DNA of 14,709 bases from Verrucomicrobiales bacterium (GTDB taxonomy: Bacteria > Verrucomicrobiota > Verrucomicrobiia > Verrucomicrobiales > DEV007), in NCBI GenBank assembly GCA_023253615.1, contig JALRFZ010000545.1, positions 1 to 14,709 on the forward strand, in the 5' to 3' direction. Positions 6,228 to 14,443 of the stretch are shown here, piece by piece. Position numbers and translations under genes: made by a program. Under the pieces are notes generated by a model that was given only the letters and a program-made list of their open reading frames with translations, was not told the origin of the DNA and made no database searches. Every line of letters begins with the position of its first letter. Position 1 is the stretch's first letter.

Positions 6228-7280
6228 CTACCCTGCGAATTCCTCCATCCAGACCGTTTCCTTCCGACGGATCGACTCCTGCGCGGCAAGGCAGACGGCG
6301 ACGGCGCGACGGGCGGAGGCGCCGTCGTTGAGGGGCACGCGGTCGTGCCGGAGGCATTCGAGAAAATGCTCGAGCTGCGGTTTGATCCCGCGGTCGATGC
6401 GACCGGAGCTGTCAACGAAGTTCGCGGCGTCGCCCTCATCGGCGATCTGCATCACGGCACGCTCGGGTGTATCAAATCGATGATGGACGAGCTCGAGGGC
6501 CTGGTTGCGCGTGTCGATGCGGCCCTTGTCGCCGCAGGCGCCGATCTCGCAATCGCCACCCTTCGGCGCGAACAAACACAACTCGAGCGAGGCGCGGCGT
6601 CCGCCCTCGTATTCGACGAGGATCTGGGCGTTGTCGAGAATCTCGCGGTCTTTCAGCACGTTCGTGCCGCCGTGGGCGCTGACGCGGACGGGGGCGCAGT
6701 CCATCATCCAATTGAAGAGGTCGAAATGGTGCACGTTTTTCTCGAGGATGGCCCCGCCCGTGACCGCCTCGCTGGAGCGCCAGCCGGGACGCATCGGTCC
6801 GCGGAATTCGCGGCACCACATCAGTTGCAGGTCGCCGATCTCGCCCCGGTCGATCATTTCCTTCATGTGCCCGTAGAGACGCTGGAAGCGCATCTCGTGC
6901 CCGATCTGGAGGATGCGCCCGGCATCGGCGGCCGCGGCGATGATGTCGTCGCATTCGGCAAGCGTGAGTCCGAGCGGCTTTTCGCAAAAGACATGTTTGC
7001 CCGCCCGCAGCGCGGCCATCGCGGCGGCGTGGTGCTGGTCGTTGGTCAGGGCGATGACGATGGCGTCCAGATCATCGAGGGCCACGACCTCGCGCCAATC
7101 GGAAAAGGTGCGGAGCACGTCTCCACCGATGGCCTTCGCGGCGGCGAGACTCTCATCACTGCGGCTGCTCGCCGCGGTGACGGCGACGCCATCGAGGGCG
7201 ACGAGATTGCGGAGGTGTGCCTCGCGGCCGAACCAGCCGGCGCCGAGGAGACCGATGCGGAGGGTGGATGAGGATGACAT
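6228..7280 (-). CDS. Gfo/Idh/MocA-family NAD(P)-dependent oxidoreductase
   Basis: 350 aa, the standard length. The N-terminal Rossmann fold shows RIGLLGAGWFGREAHL (residues 8-23). The cofactor/substrate lysine motif CEKPLG is at 99-104. The C-terminal domain holds GWRSSEAVTGGAILEKNVHHFDLFNW (about 166-191), with the His pair expected at the substrate pocket. Members oxidise or reduce sugars and cyclitols, and PVC genomes carry many; the substrate is not predictable here. The ATG at 7280 is chosen because it directly precedes the Rossmann strand; longer in-frame starts add Cys/Arg-rich sequence without family resemblance. It lies 20 nt after the small membrane protein gene and is the last gene of the minus-strand run, but it may be only loosely related to the cell-wall genes upstream. 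Confidence 0.92.
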   Translation of the reverse strand: MSSSSTLRIGLLGAGWFGREAHLRNLVALDGVAVTAASSRSDESLAAAKAIGGDVLRTFSDWREVVALDDLDAIVIALTNDQHHAAAMAALRAGKHVFCEKPLGLTLAECDDIIAAAADAGRILQIGHEMRFQRLYGHMKEMIDRGEIGDLQLMWCREFRGPMRPGWRSSEAVTGGAILEKNVHHFDLFNWMMDCAPVRVSAHGGTNVLKDREILDNAQILVEYEGGRRASLELCLFAPKGGDCEIGACGDKGRIDTRNQALELVHHRFDTPERAVMQIADEGDAANFVDSSGRIDRGIKPQLEHFLECLRHDRVPLNDGASARRAVAVCLAAQESIRRKETVWMEEFAG

Positions 7281-7300
7281 GATTTGGATGGGTTTTGCGT

Positions 7301-7735
7301 TCAAGAGCCGACCAAACAGGGCGTAATCCCTGCGATACCTGCCAGAACAGAGAATCCAGCATGCCTGATCTCCGCCATTCGGAAGACTCCGATCGATCCG
7401 ACGGGAATTTGGTCGGAAAGTTTGCGGGCAAGTCGGCGGGTCCGGAAGAAAAACCATCCGTGCAGTGCGGCAGTGGCAATCAAAACACCATTCAGCCAAC
7501 GCAGGGTCGAGCCCCCATCATCGAACCATGGAATGACCATCACGATGCCGATCGAAAGCATCAATGTGGAATGCAGATACTGAAACCATTTCGGCTCCAG
7601 GGCATCCAGGATGTTCGAAGGAATCCGCTCACGCGATTCGGCCTCGAACCGGTTCCTTCGAATCGTCGAGATGACGAGAAAGACCAATACGCCGAAGGCG
7701 ATCAACGAAATCAGAATTACCCAAACCACGTTCAT
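7301..7735 (-). CDS. Small hypothetical membrane protein (3-4 helices)
   Basis: 144 aa; no family recognised. Hydrophobic segments lie at about residues 3-23, 55-71 and 79-98, with a weaker one at 126-143. Basic residues after the first (IRRNRF) and third (RTRRLARK) suggest cytoplasmic loops. The ATG at 7735 lies one base after the stop of the preceding gene, which is strong evidence for this start and for cotranscription. A longer in-frame start would add an Arg-rich stretch encoded antisense to nothing conserved and overlapping the upstream gene. Base composition is less GC-rich than in the flanking PBP genes. A role with the PBPs is possible from position only. Confidence 0.7.
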   Translation of the reverse strand: MNVVWVILISLIAFGVLVFLVISTIRRNRFEAESRERIPSNILDALEPKWFQYLHSTLMLSIGIVMVIPWFDDGGSTLRWLNGVLIATAALHGWFFFRTRRLARKLSDQIPVGSIGVFRMAEIRHAGFSVLAGIAGITPCLVGS

Positions 7736-7736
7736 C

Positions 7737-8204
7737 TCAAGCGATCGCGCTGGATCTCTCTTCGGGCACGGTCTCTTCCGCCGCCTCCTCCTTCTCCCCG
7801 ACTTCCGTGAGATCGCGTTTCTGCCTCCCCTCTCCCCGCACCGGCCGCTTCCGGAAGACAAAGCGCAGCACCGAGACAACCACATGCATCGCGCAGATCG
7901 CCGTCATTGCGAGCATCAGCATCGTGAAGGGATCGCGGTGGTCGAAGGTCTCTTTCAGATAAGCGGGCAGCATCCGCCCGATCCCGAGTCCCGCACCCAT
8001 GAGGGAGGCGAGGAAGGCGATCTGGAGTCCGGTCTTGCGCAGGAGCAGGGCGATGAGGACTCCGAGGAACATGGCCGCGCCGACGAAGGCGGGAATGGCG
8101 GAGGTCAGGGTCTGTGCGGGTTCGCCGCGATCCTCCCAGCCGTAATACGAGACCGCCCCGACTCCCAGCAGGAGCAACGCGCAGACAAAGGTGAAGATCC
8201 TCAT
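7737..8204 (-). CDS. Small hypothetical membrane protein (4 helices, charged C-terminal tail)
   Basis: 155 aa. Four hydrophobic helices lie at about residues 4-21, 36-56, 59-80 and 92-117. A hydrophilic tail with alternating basic and acidic stretches follows (RKRPVRGEGRQKRD, then EEAAEETVPEE). A Gly/Ala-rich third helix (SLMGAGLGIGRMLP) hints at helix packing. No database family is recognised with confidence; similar uncharacterised proteins occur in Verrucomicrobiota as far as I recall. The gene starts 10 nt after the class A PBP stop and ends 1 nt before the next ATG, so it belongs to the same transcription unit. No Shine-Dalgarno sequence is visible before the ATG at 8204. Confidence 0.8.
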   Translation of the reverse strand: MRIFTFVCALLLLGVGAVSYYGWEDRGEPAQTLTSAIPAFVGAAMFLGVLIALLLRKTGLQIAFLASLMGAGLGIGRMLPAYLKETFDHRDPFTMLMLAMTAICAMHVVVSVLRFVFRKRPVRGEGRQKRDLTEVGEKEEAAEETVPEERSSAIA

Positions 8205-8214
8205 GGCGGTTTTG

Positions 8215-10269
8215 TCAGGGTTCGGATGACGCCGCCACGGGACCTGGTGCGACGACTCCGGCTGCGAGCGTTTCGGCGAGGGGCTGGGCGATCTCGCTGC
8301 CGAAAGCGAGCGGACGGATCGGGCTGAACCGGTCGCGCCCGATCCAGAGGCCCCAGGTATGCGTCCCGCTGAAGCCGAAGTGCCAGGCGTCGGTGAAGGT
8401 CGGGGTGGTGCCGGATTTGCCCCGCGCCCCGGGCACGGCGGAGACGGCGGGCAAAGCCGAGGCGACGGACCGCGCGGTCGATTCCCTCAAGGCCCGCGCC
8501 GGGGCGTTGGCGGAGGGACGCGCCACGACCTTACCGAAGGAATCGCGGATCTCGCGGATGAGCCGGGGAGCGGGCGCGGGAGTGCCGCCGTTGGCGAAGA
8601 CGGTGTAGGCCCGCGTCAGTTCGGTGAGGCTGGCCTCGCTCGCGCCGAGGAGGCTGCCGGGGATCCCGCGGAGCTCGCTGTTGATGCCGCTGGCCCGCGC
8701 GACGCGGCGGAGACGCTCGAGCCCGACGAGCTGGCCGAGTCTGGCCGAGGGTGAGTTTTTGGACTTTGTCAGGGCTTCGGCGGCGGTGATTTCCCCCTCC
8801 CAGCGGTTCGCGGGATTTTCGGTGCTCCATTCGCCGAGGATGCCGCCGACGGCGCCCAGGCCCATCTCGCGGTTGTCGAAGGGCGCGTCGAGCAGGATCG
8901 TGGAGGGCGTGAAGGGCGGATTCTCGTAGGCGGCGGCGTAGAGGAAGGGCAGGAAGGCGGAGCCGGGCGGCCGTTTCATCTCGACGGCCCGGTCGTATTC
9001 GCTGCGCTGGTAATCGCGGCTGCCGACGGAGACGAGGATTTGTCCCGTGGCGTTCTCGAGCAGGACGAAAGCGGCCTCGAGGGGATTTTCCCGTCCGGCC
9101 TCGTCGGCGAGCCCGGCGAGGTGGCGGTCGATCGCCTTGGCGGTCTCCTGCTGGGCGGCGAGATCGACGGAGGTCTCGAGCGTGTAGCCGTCGAGGGATT
9201 CCGGCGGCTCGGGCCAGGTCGCGATCTCTTCGCGCAGTTCACGTTCGATCCGCCCGATGAGATAGGAAATCTGCCCGCGCTTCAGCGAATCCTCTCGCGA
9301 ACTCGCGACCTTCGTCTCCATCGCGAGATAGCGGTCGAAATCCGCGGCGGAGAGTTTGCCGGTCTCGAGCATGCGCCGCAGGGTCTGATCGCGGTTCTCC
9401 TTCGCGCGCACCGTGCTGACAAAGGGCGAATAGCGGCTCGGCGAGGGGATCACGCCGCAGATCAGGGCCGACTCGTCGAGCGTCAGCTCGGAGGCCTTCT
9501 TTCCGAAATATCCCCGCGCGGCGGACCCGAGGCCGTAAAAGCCGCTGCCGAAATAGATGCGGTTCAGGTAGTGGACGAGGATCTCGTCTTTCGAATAGAC
9601 CTCCTCGATGCGGACGGCGGCGGCGATCTCGGAGAGTTTGCGATCGATGTTCCTGCCTTCGAGCCGGTAGACATCGCGGGCGAGCTGCTGGGTCAGGGTG
9701 GAGCCGCCTTCCTTGATCGCTTCGGAACGGAGGTTGGCAAGGGCGGCGCGGAAAGAGCCCACGGGATCGAAGCCGGGATGGACGAAAAACCGCTGGTCCT
9801 CGGCGGCGATGAGGGCATCGACAAAGTGCGGCGGGATGTCTTCGCGGGTGATGAGGACCCGGTTCATCGATCCGGCCCGGCCGATCTCGAACCCCTTCGC
9901 ATCTTTCACGAGCGCTCCGATCCCGGGACGCGCGACGAGCCCGAGATTGAGCTCGGCGCTGCCGTCGAAATAGTACCACCCCACCCCGGCTCCGACGGCC
10001 CCGGCGAGGATGGCGGCATACAAGGGCGTCAAAAACAGGATCTGGAAAAAGAGAATGACGAGGTGCAGCCAGACGGGTCGTTTTTTGAGGGTTTTGTCAG
10101 GCTCGGGTGGAGGCACGGTACCGGCGGCGGCGACGGCCGCCTCTCCCTCCGCCGCCCGGATCTCCTCGGCGATGATGGTGGCAATGTCAGGAAGGCCCGG
10201 CACGGTGCCCGCCGGGGTTTCCTGCCCTTCACGGGAGGGTTCATCCTTCTGGTATTCAGGCTCTTTCAT
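8215..10269 (-). CDS. Class A penicillin-binding protein with intact GT51 domain but altered SxxK transpeptidase motif
   Basis: 684 aa. Residues 1-63 are a cytoplasmic acidic/Pro-rich tail, and about 65-100 are the membrane anchor. The GT51 glycosyltransferase covers about 135-300 with all signatures: catalytic Glu-157 in AAEDQRFFVHPGFD, GGSTLTQQLARD (188-199), RKLSE with Glu-214, and KDEILVHYLNRIYFG. This part should polymerise lipid II into glycan strands. The transpeptidase domain covers about 395-670. SKN (503-505) and KSGTT (618-622) are present, but the nucleophile motif reads PGSAFLPF: Ser-437 is kept and the general-base lysine is Leu-440 (codon CTG, 8950-8952). Cross-linking activity is therefore doubtful. 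The ATG at 10269 shares one base with the upstream PBP stop (TGATG), indicating translational coupling. Earlier in-frame starts lie within that upstream gene and are rejected. Confidence 0.92.
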   Translation of the reverse strand: MKEPEYQKDEPSREGQETPAGTVPGLPDIATIIAEEIRAAEGEAAVAAAGTVPPPEPDKTLKKRPVWLHLVILFFQILFLTPLYAAILAGAVGAGVGWYYFDGSAELNLGLVARPGIGALVKDAKGFEIGRAGSMNRVLITREDIPPHFVDALIAAEDQRFFVHPGFDPVGSFRAALANLRSEAIKEGGSTLTQQLARDVYRLEGRNIDRKLSEIAAAVRIEEVYSKDEILVHYLNRIYFGSGFYGLGSAARGYFGKKASELTLDESALICGVIPSPSRYSPFVSTVRAKENRDQTLRRMLETGKLSAADFDRYLAMETKVASSREDSLKRGQISYLIGRIERELREEIATWPEPPESLDGYTLETSVDLAAQQETAKAIDRHLAGLADEAGRENPLEAAFVLLENATGQILVSVGSRDYQRSEYDRAVEMKRPPGSAFLPFLYAAAYENPPFTPSTILLDAPFDNREMGLGAVGGILGEWSTENPANRWEGEITAAEALTKSKNSPSARLGQLVGLERLRRVARASGINSELRGIPGSLLGASEASLTELTRAYTVFANGGTPAPAPRLIREIRDSFGKVVARPSANAPARALRESTARSVASALPAVSAVPGARGKSGTTPTFTDAWHFGFSGTHTWGLWIGRDRFSPIRPLAFGSEIAQPLAETLAAGVVAPGPVAASSEP

Positions 10270-12350
10270 CAGGGTTCGGGGAAGGAAGGTTCCCCGGGAA
10301 AGGTGCGCGCATTGCGGCGGCCGCCACCGAAGAGGCGACGGAAAAATCCACCCACGCCACCGCCTGGCGTGAGGTCTTCGATGAGCACTTCGGGCGGCAC
10401 GGGTGCGGCGGCGACGATGGCAGAGACCTGGCGCGAAGGCCCCTCGGGCAGGGTCACGGCGTAGGTTTCCGGCTCCTGATAGACGGTGCGCAGCACGCCG
10501 GCGGCGATGGGAGCGGCGCTGCGCCCGCCGCTGAGCGTCTCGTAGCCCTCGCCCTGGGTCACGGCGGCAAAAGCGATGCGGGGGCTCTGCGCGTCCACCC
10601 AGCCGGAGAACCAGGCGAGGTAGCGCATTTTCCCTCCGGTGGCCCACTGCGAGGTGCCGGTCTTGCCGTAGACGACGGGATTCCGCATCGAGGCTCCCCC
10701 GGCGGTGCCCGCCAGGTGATTGACGACACCCCAGAGTCCGTCGCGGATGATGTCGACGTCTTCGGGCCGCAATCCGAGGGAATGCGCCACGGCCGGCTCG
10801 ATGTATTTCACCGCCTCGCCGGTATGGGGGTCGGCGGTTTCACGGACGAGGCGCGGCTTCGGGATGTAGGCCCCGTTGGCGAGCCCGGCCATCGCATAGG
10901 CGAGCTGCACGGGAGAGGAGAGCACCTGACCCTGGCCGATCGAGAAATTCGCGAGACTGCGCGGATCGCCGTAGACGGCGGGATCGGGAATGTTCCCCGG
11001 GGCGACCGCCGGCAGGGGCAGCTCGGGCGCGACCCCGAAGCCGAAACGCCGGCTCACGTCCGCGATCGGCGTCGCCCCCATGTTCAGCGCGGCCTGGTAG
11101 AACCAGGTGTTGCAAGAACGAACGAGAGCGTAACGCACGTCCATCAGCCCCTCCGCGGTGCTGCTGTGGTTTTTGAAATATCGCCCGTCGATGACCATCC
11201 CGGCCGGCCCGGGGAAAAGCGTACGGGTGCCCTTGATGTGGCCCGAGTCCATCCCTGCCAAAGCCACAAACGGCTTGAAGGTCGAGCCGGGCGGATACGC
11301 CCCGGAGACGGCCCGGTCGAAGAGCGGCGCATCCTCGGCCTTGGCGAGGGCGTCGTAGGCGGCCTGGGAGATGCCGCCCTCGAAGAGATTCGGATCGAAG
11401 GTCGGATGAGAGACCATCGCGAGGATATCACCGGTATCGGCATCGACGGCGACGAAGGCCCCGGGCCGGCCGCTGCGTTCGAGCATCCTTTTGGCGAGCC
11501 GCTGCATCTCGAGATTCACGGAAAGGACGACGGTGTCGCCGGGCTCGGCCTCGCGCTCCACTTCCTGATGCCTCACGACGCCCTGCGGATCGATGAGACG
11601 CAACACCTGCCCCTCCCGGCCGCGCCATTCGGCGTCGAGCGACTTCTCCATTCCGGCCCGGCCTTCGGTCGGGGGAAAGGCATGCTCGACCTTGCCGATG
11701 GGCCCGTGCTGGTCGGGCAGGGAGACGCCGATGTAGCCGAGGAGATGGGCGACCAGTTCACCCTCGGGATACTCCCGGACGTAGACCGAATCGAGCGCCA
11801 GATCGGCGGGAAGGACGTCCTCGAGGGCGCAGAGGAACTCATCCGGGATCACCGGCGAGACCGGCAGGGGCAGGCCGGGACGATGTTGGAAATGCCGTTT
11901 GATCTCCTCATCGGTGATCTTCAAAAAAGGAAATCCCTCGCTGAACTCTCCCGCGATCGCCCGGACGCGCGCGACGGCCTCCTCCGCGGTGGCGGATTTT
12001 CCGGAGAGGCGGCAGACGAGTCGTTTGCCGATGTGGTTCTTCGCGAGGATCACCCCGTCCGACGAGACGACGACACTGCGCGGCGCGGGGATGCGGAAGG
12101 TGTGGAGCTGCCAGTCGGCCAGCGAGGTCATCGGCGTGGGGCCGTGATCGATGCGCTCGAGCGGCACCTTCGGCACGGCCTCGTAGGCGGGTCGCGCCGC
12201 GACCGGTGCCGTCGCGGGGCCGGGAACCGCCGGCTCGACCCCTCCGAGCGGGAGACCGGCGCACAAGAAAAGCGCTCCGATCCAAAGGGACCGGTTGCCG
12301 GCGGCGCCGCGACACGCGATCGGACGGCGCTCTGGGTTCATTCTCGGCAT
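10269..12350 (-). CDS. Class B penicillin-binding protein (PBP2-like peptidoglycan transpeptidase)
   Basis: 693 aa from the ATG at 12350 (alternative ATG at 12341; the first is preferred because GGAG lies 12 nt upstream). The N-terminus has a basic stretch and one hydrophobic segment (about residues 21-37) acting as signal or anchor. The PBP dimerisation/pedestal domain covers about 85-270, including REYPEGELVAHLLGYIG. The transpeptidase domain covers about 295-625, with intact SxxK (Ser-356 to Lys-359, PPGSTFKPF), SxN (SCN, 412-414) and KTGT (563-566). The C-terminus is a Gly/Arg-rich tail (GGGVGGFFRRLFGGGRRN). It cross-links peptidoglycan in the periplasm. The fold is closest to PBP2/MrdA, which normally works with RodA; no RodA is present here, and the neighbour is a class A PBP. 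It is the first gene of the minus-strand run. Confidence 0.92.
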   Translation of the reverse strand: MPRMNPERRPIACRGAAGNRSLWIGALFLCAGLPLGGVEPAVPGPATAPVAARPAYEAVPKVPLERIDHGPTPMTSLADWQLHTFRIPAPRSVVVSSDGVILAKNHIGKRLVCRLSGKSATAEEAVARVRAIAGEFSEGFPFLKITDEEIKRHFQHRPGLPLPVSPVIPDEFLCALEDVLPADLALDSVYVREYPEGELVAHLLGYIGVSLPDQHGPIGKVEHAFPPTEGRAGMEKSLDAEWRGREGQVLRLIDPQGVVRHQEVEREAEPGDTVVLSVNLEMQRLAKRMLERSGRPGAFVAVDADTGDILAMVSHPTFDPNLFEGGISQAAYDALAKAEDAPLFDRAVSGAYPPGSTFKPFVALAGMDSGHIKGTRTLFPGPAGMVIDGRYFKNHSSTAEGLMDVRYALVRSCNTWFYQAALNMGATPIADVSRRFGFGVAPELPLPAVAPGNIPDPAVYGDPRSLANFSIGQGQVLSSPVQLAYAMAGLANGAYIPKPRLVRETADPHTGEAVKYIEPAVAHSLGLRPEDVDIIRDGLWGVVNHLAGTAGGASMRNPVVYGKTGTSQWATGGKMRYLAWFSGWVDAQSPRIAFAAVTQGEGYETLSGGRSAAPIAAGVLRTVYQEPETYAVTLPEGPSRQVSAIVAAAPVPPEVLIEDLTPGGGVGGFFRRLFGGGRRNARTFPGEPSFPEP

Positions 12351-12547
12351 GGGAAGTCGCGTCTCCACCCGCGGGCGGGACGTTCCCGAATCGTTTCGGG
12401 TATTCGGGACTGCCAGACTATAACCGGACCGGAACGAGTTCAAGGCGAACCACCGCCGCACGGGGGGATTCTTGCGCCGCCTGCCGAATGCCCTTGGCAA
12501 AACCTTTGGAAGGCGGCAGGGTTTACGTCTTGCCAGATCGCGAAGAC
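12351..12547. promoter_or_regulatory. Divergent intergenic region between the PBP operon and the adenylate cyclase
   Basis: This 197-bp gap must hold promoters for both directions. On the plus side, the cyclase leader (12476-12519) can form competing short stems: GCCGCC (12476-12481) with GGCGGC (12512-12517), or CTGCCG (12481-12486) with CGGCAG (12514-12519), plus an inner TGCC/GGCA hairpin at 12489-12499. No clear plus-strand promoter is seen. The frame of the cyclase stays open through the region, with an alternative ATG at 12488 that would add 20 residues. Confidence 0.35.
12417..12443 (-). promoter_or_regulatory. Candidate promoter for the PBP operon
   Basis: Reading the minus strand, TTGAAC (12438-12443) is followed after 15 bp by TATAGT (12417-12422). 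The -10 matches five of six consensus positions, but the spacer is shorter than the preferred 17. Transcription would begin near 12410 and leave a leader of about 60 nt before the class B PBP. Motif evidence only. Confidence 0.35.
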
Positions 12548-14443
12548 ATGAGGCGGGGACTCCGATTCCAGACCAAACTGATGCTGACCCTCGTCGCCGC
12601 CATCGCGACGGTGACGATCGCCTTGCTCTACGTGACGGAGACGAAGATCAGCCAGACTTATACCCGGCAGTTTTCCCGGAATTTCAGCGACCTCGTCCAC
12701 AAGCTCGAACAATCGCGCGAGGAGCGCTCGCAGGAGTTCCTCGAGCTGAGCCGGCGTCTCGCCGCCCATCCCTACGTCATTTCATCGCTGAAAAACACCA
12801 CGACCTCCGACGAGGGCCGTGCTTTCTGGCGGTTCTACCTCGAGGCCCTGAACGAACTCGACAAAGATCCCGCCAAGGCCGCCATCTCCGATGACAAGCC
12901 GCAGACTTCGGCCGCGGACCTCATCCCCCGTTTCGGCTCGATCGGTCTCGTCGATCCCGGGGGCGAGATCCGCACCCTGCATCCGCCGATCGGGAACGGG
13001 GACCGCGAAGGCGACAAAAGACGCGTGTCGAGCCCACGGTTCCGCAAGAGCCCGTCGGGCGTGAACCGTGCCAAAAAACGCATCGACGAGCTGCTCGCCA
13101 GCCAGGTGCAGGAGACCCTCTTCCTCCCCTTCGAGACTCCCGATGGCACCGGATTCGTGCAGGAGATGGTGAGCACCCCGGTGAAGGACCCCGCGACCGG
13201 CGAGCTGCTCGGCCTTTTCCTCCGCGCCACCTCGGCCGAGACCGAGACGCAGCGTTTCCTCGAGCGTTACCAGGAGGAATTCCAATCCGACACGCCCCTC
13301 CTCACCGGCATCTTTCTCGACGGGCAGGTCTACTCGCGGGCGATCGAGCCGGAGAAAGCCGCGATCATGAGCCAACACCTCGCGGAGAGGATCGCCCGTC
13401 ACCCCGACCTGTCCGGCGGCGAGGATCTCGCCTTCGAGGAAGAGCTGCAGGGAGTGCCCTATCGTTTCTACGTGAAACAGATCGGTCATGATGAAGGCAC
13501 CGCCACCGCCTTCCAGGTCAGCGCTTTCTCTCTCGCCCCTCTGCAGGCCGATCTCGCCGAGCTGCGCCTGCGCGGCAGCGGCGTCGGGATCGCAGCCCTC
13601 TTCGCGGGGATCCTCATCGCCTGGCTCTTTTCGCGCCGCCTCGCCGTGCCCATCGCCGAGCTGACACGCGCGACACGCGCGGTGCGCGACGGCCGGCTCG
13701 AGACCCGCATCGACGTCCGCAGCCGCGACGAAATCGGCGATCTCGCCGAATCCTTCAATGAAATGACCGAAGGGCTCCAGCAACGCGACGCCTATCGCAG
13801 CATCCTCGGCAAGGTCAGCGACGAGACCGTGGCGCAGGCGATGATCAGCGGTCACCTCGATCTCGAGCTGGGCGGGGAATTGAAGAACGTCTCCGTGCTC
13901 TTCTGCGACATCCGCGGTTTCACCTCGCAGACCGAACACATGCACCCGACCGAGGTCATCGGCCTGCTCAATGAGCACATGACGGCGATGACGGCGATCG
14001 TGCGCAAACACTATGGCGTCGTCGACAAATTCGTGGGCGACGAGATCATGGCTGTCTTCGGCGCGCTGAAATCCTATGGAAACGACGCCGACCACGCCGT
14101 CGCCTGTGCCCTCGGGATGATCGCCGAGCGCGAGCGGCTGAACCGCACCGCCGCCCACCCCATGCTCATCGGCATCGGTCTCGCCACCGGCGAAGCCGTG
14201 GCGGGATGCATGGGATCGGTCGATCGTCTCAACTACACCGTCGTCGGCGCGCGCGTGAATCTCGCCTCGCGCCTCTGCTCCGAAGCCGGCGCGATGGAGC
14301 TGGTCATCGACGACCAAACCCTCTCAGGTCTCGGGCCCGACAGGGTCGAGTCGGAGGCCATCGAGGACCTGAGACTGAAAGGCTTCTCCGCGAATGTCGT
14401 CGCTTATCGGGTGCGGGAGAGGGCGGCGGCGGCGGTAACGTAG
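12548..14443 (+). CDS. Membrane-bound class III adenylate cyclase with periplasmic sensor and HAMP domain
   Basis: 631 aa. A basic start (MRRGLRFQTK) precedes the first helix (residues 11-29). A periplasmic sensor of about 310 residues follows, dCache-like in size and layout. The second helix lies at 344-361 and the HAMP linker at about 361-413 (RRLAVPIAELTRATRAV, DEIGDLAESFNEM). The cyclase domain covers about 444-620. Metal-binding Asp-454 (FCDIRGFT) and Asp-498 (KFVGDEIMAVFG) are present, as are the transition-state pair Asn-571 and Arg-575 (VNLASRL). Lys-494 and Thr-564 occupy the base-specificity positions, the Lys/Thr pair of class IIIb adenylate cyclases, many of which respond to bicarbonate. 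It should make cAMP in response to an extracytoplasmic signal. The ATG at 12548 is chosen for the classic basic-hydrophobic N-terminus. The Ala-rich C-terminus runs straight into a dispersed repeat that supplies the TAG stop. Confidence 0.92.
   Translation: MRRGLRFQTKLMLTLVAAIATVTIALLYVTETKISQTYTRQFSRNFSDLVHKLEQSREERSQEFLELSRRLAAHPYVISSLKNTTTSDEGRAFWRFYLEALNELDKDPAKAAISDDKPQTSAADLIPRFGSIGLVDPGGEIRTLHPPIGNGDREGDKRRVSSPRFRKSPSGVNRAKKRIDELLASQVQETLFLPFETPDGTGFVQEMVSTPVKDPATGELLGLFLRATSAETETQRFLERYQEEFQSDTPLLTGIFLDGQVYSRAIEPEKAAIMSQHLAERIARHPDLSGGEDLAFEEELQGVPYRFYVKQIGHDEGTATAFQVSAFSLAPLQADLAELRLRGSGVGIAALFAGILIAWLFSRRLAVPIAELTRATRAVRDGRLETRIDVRSRDEIGDLAESFNEMTEGLQQRDAYRSILGKVSDETVAQAMISGHLDLELGGELKNVSVLFCDIRGFTSQTEHMHPTEVIGLLNEHMTAMTAIVRKHYGVVDKFVGDEIMAVFGALKSYGNDADHAVACALGMIAERERLNRTAAHPMLIGIGLATGEAVAGCMGSVDRLNYTVVGARVNLASRLCSEAGAMELVIDDQTLSGLGPDRVESEAIEDLRLKGFSANVVAYRVRERAAAAVT

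Noticed and set aside
7281..7499. Longer N-terminus for the Gfo/Idh/MocA protein
   Set aside because: The extra sequence is Cys/Arg-rich and overlaps the 144-aa membrane protein gene; the family begins at the Rossmann strand just after 7280.
9040..10464. Long open frame (474 codons) on the plus strand opposite the class A PBP
   Set aside because: It is antisense to a gene with clear GT51 and transpeptidase motifs, and its translation is Gly/Asp/Arg-rich with no recognisable domain. High GC content readily produces such frames.
10716..12551. Long open frame (611 codons) on the plus strand opposite the class B PBP
   Set aside because: Shadow of the PBP coding sequence; no motifs, and it conflicts with a well-supported gene.
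12782..14317. Long open frame (511 codons) on the minus strand opposite the adenylate cyclase
   Set aside because: The plus-strand product has complete HAMP and cyclase motifs; the antisense product is His/Asp/Gly-rich without a fold signature.
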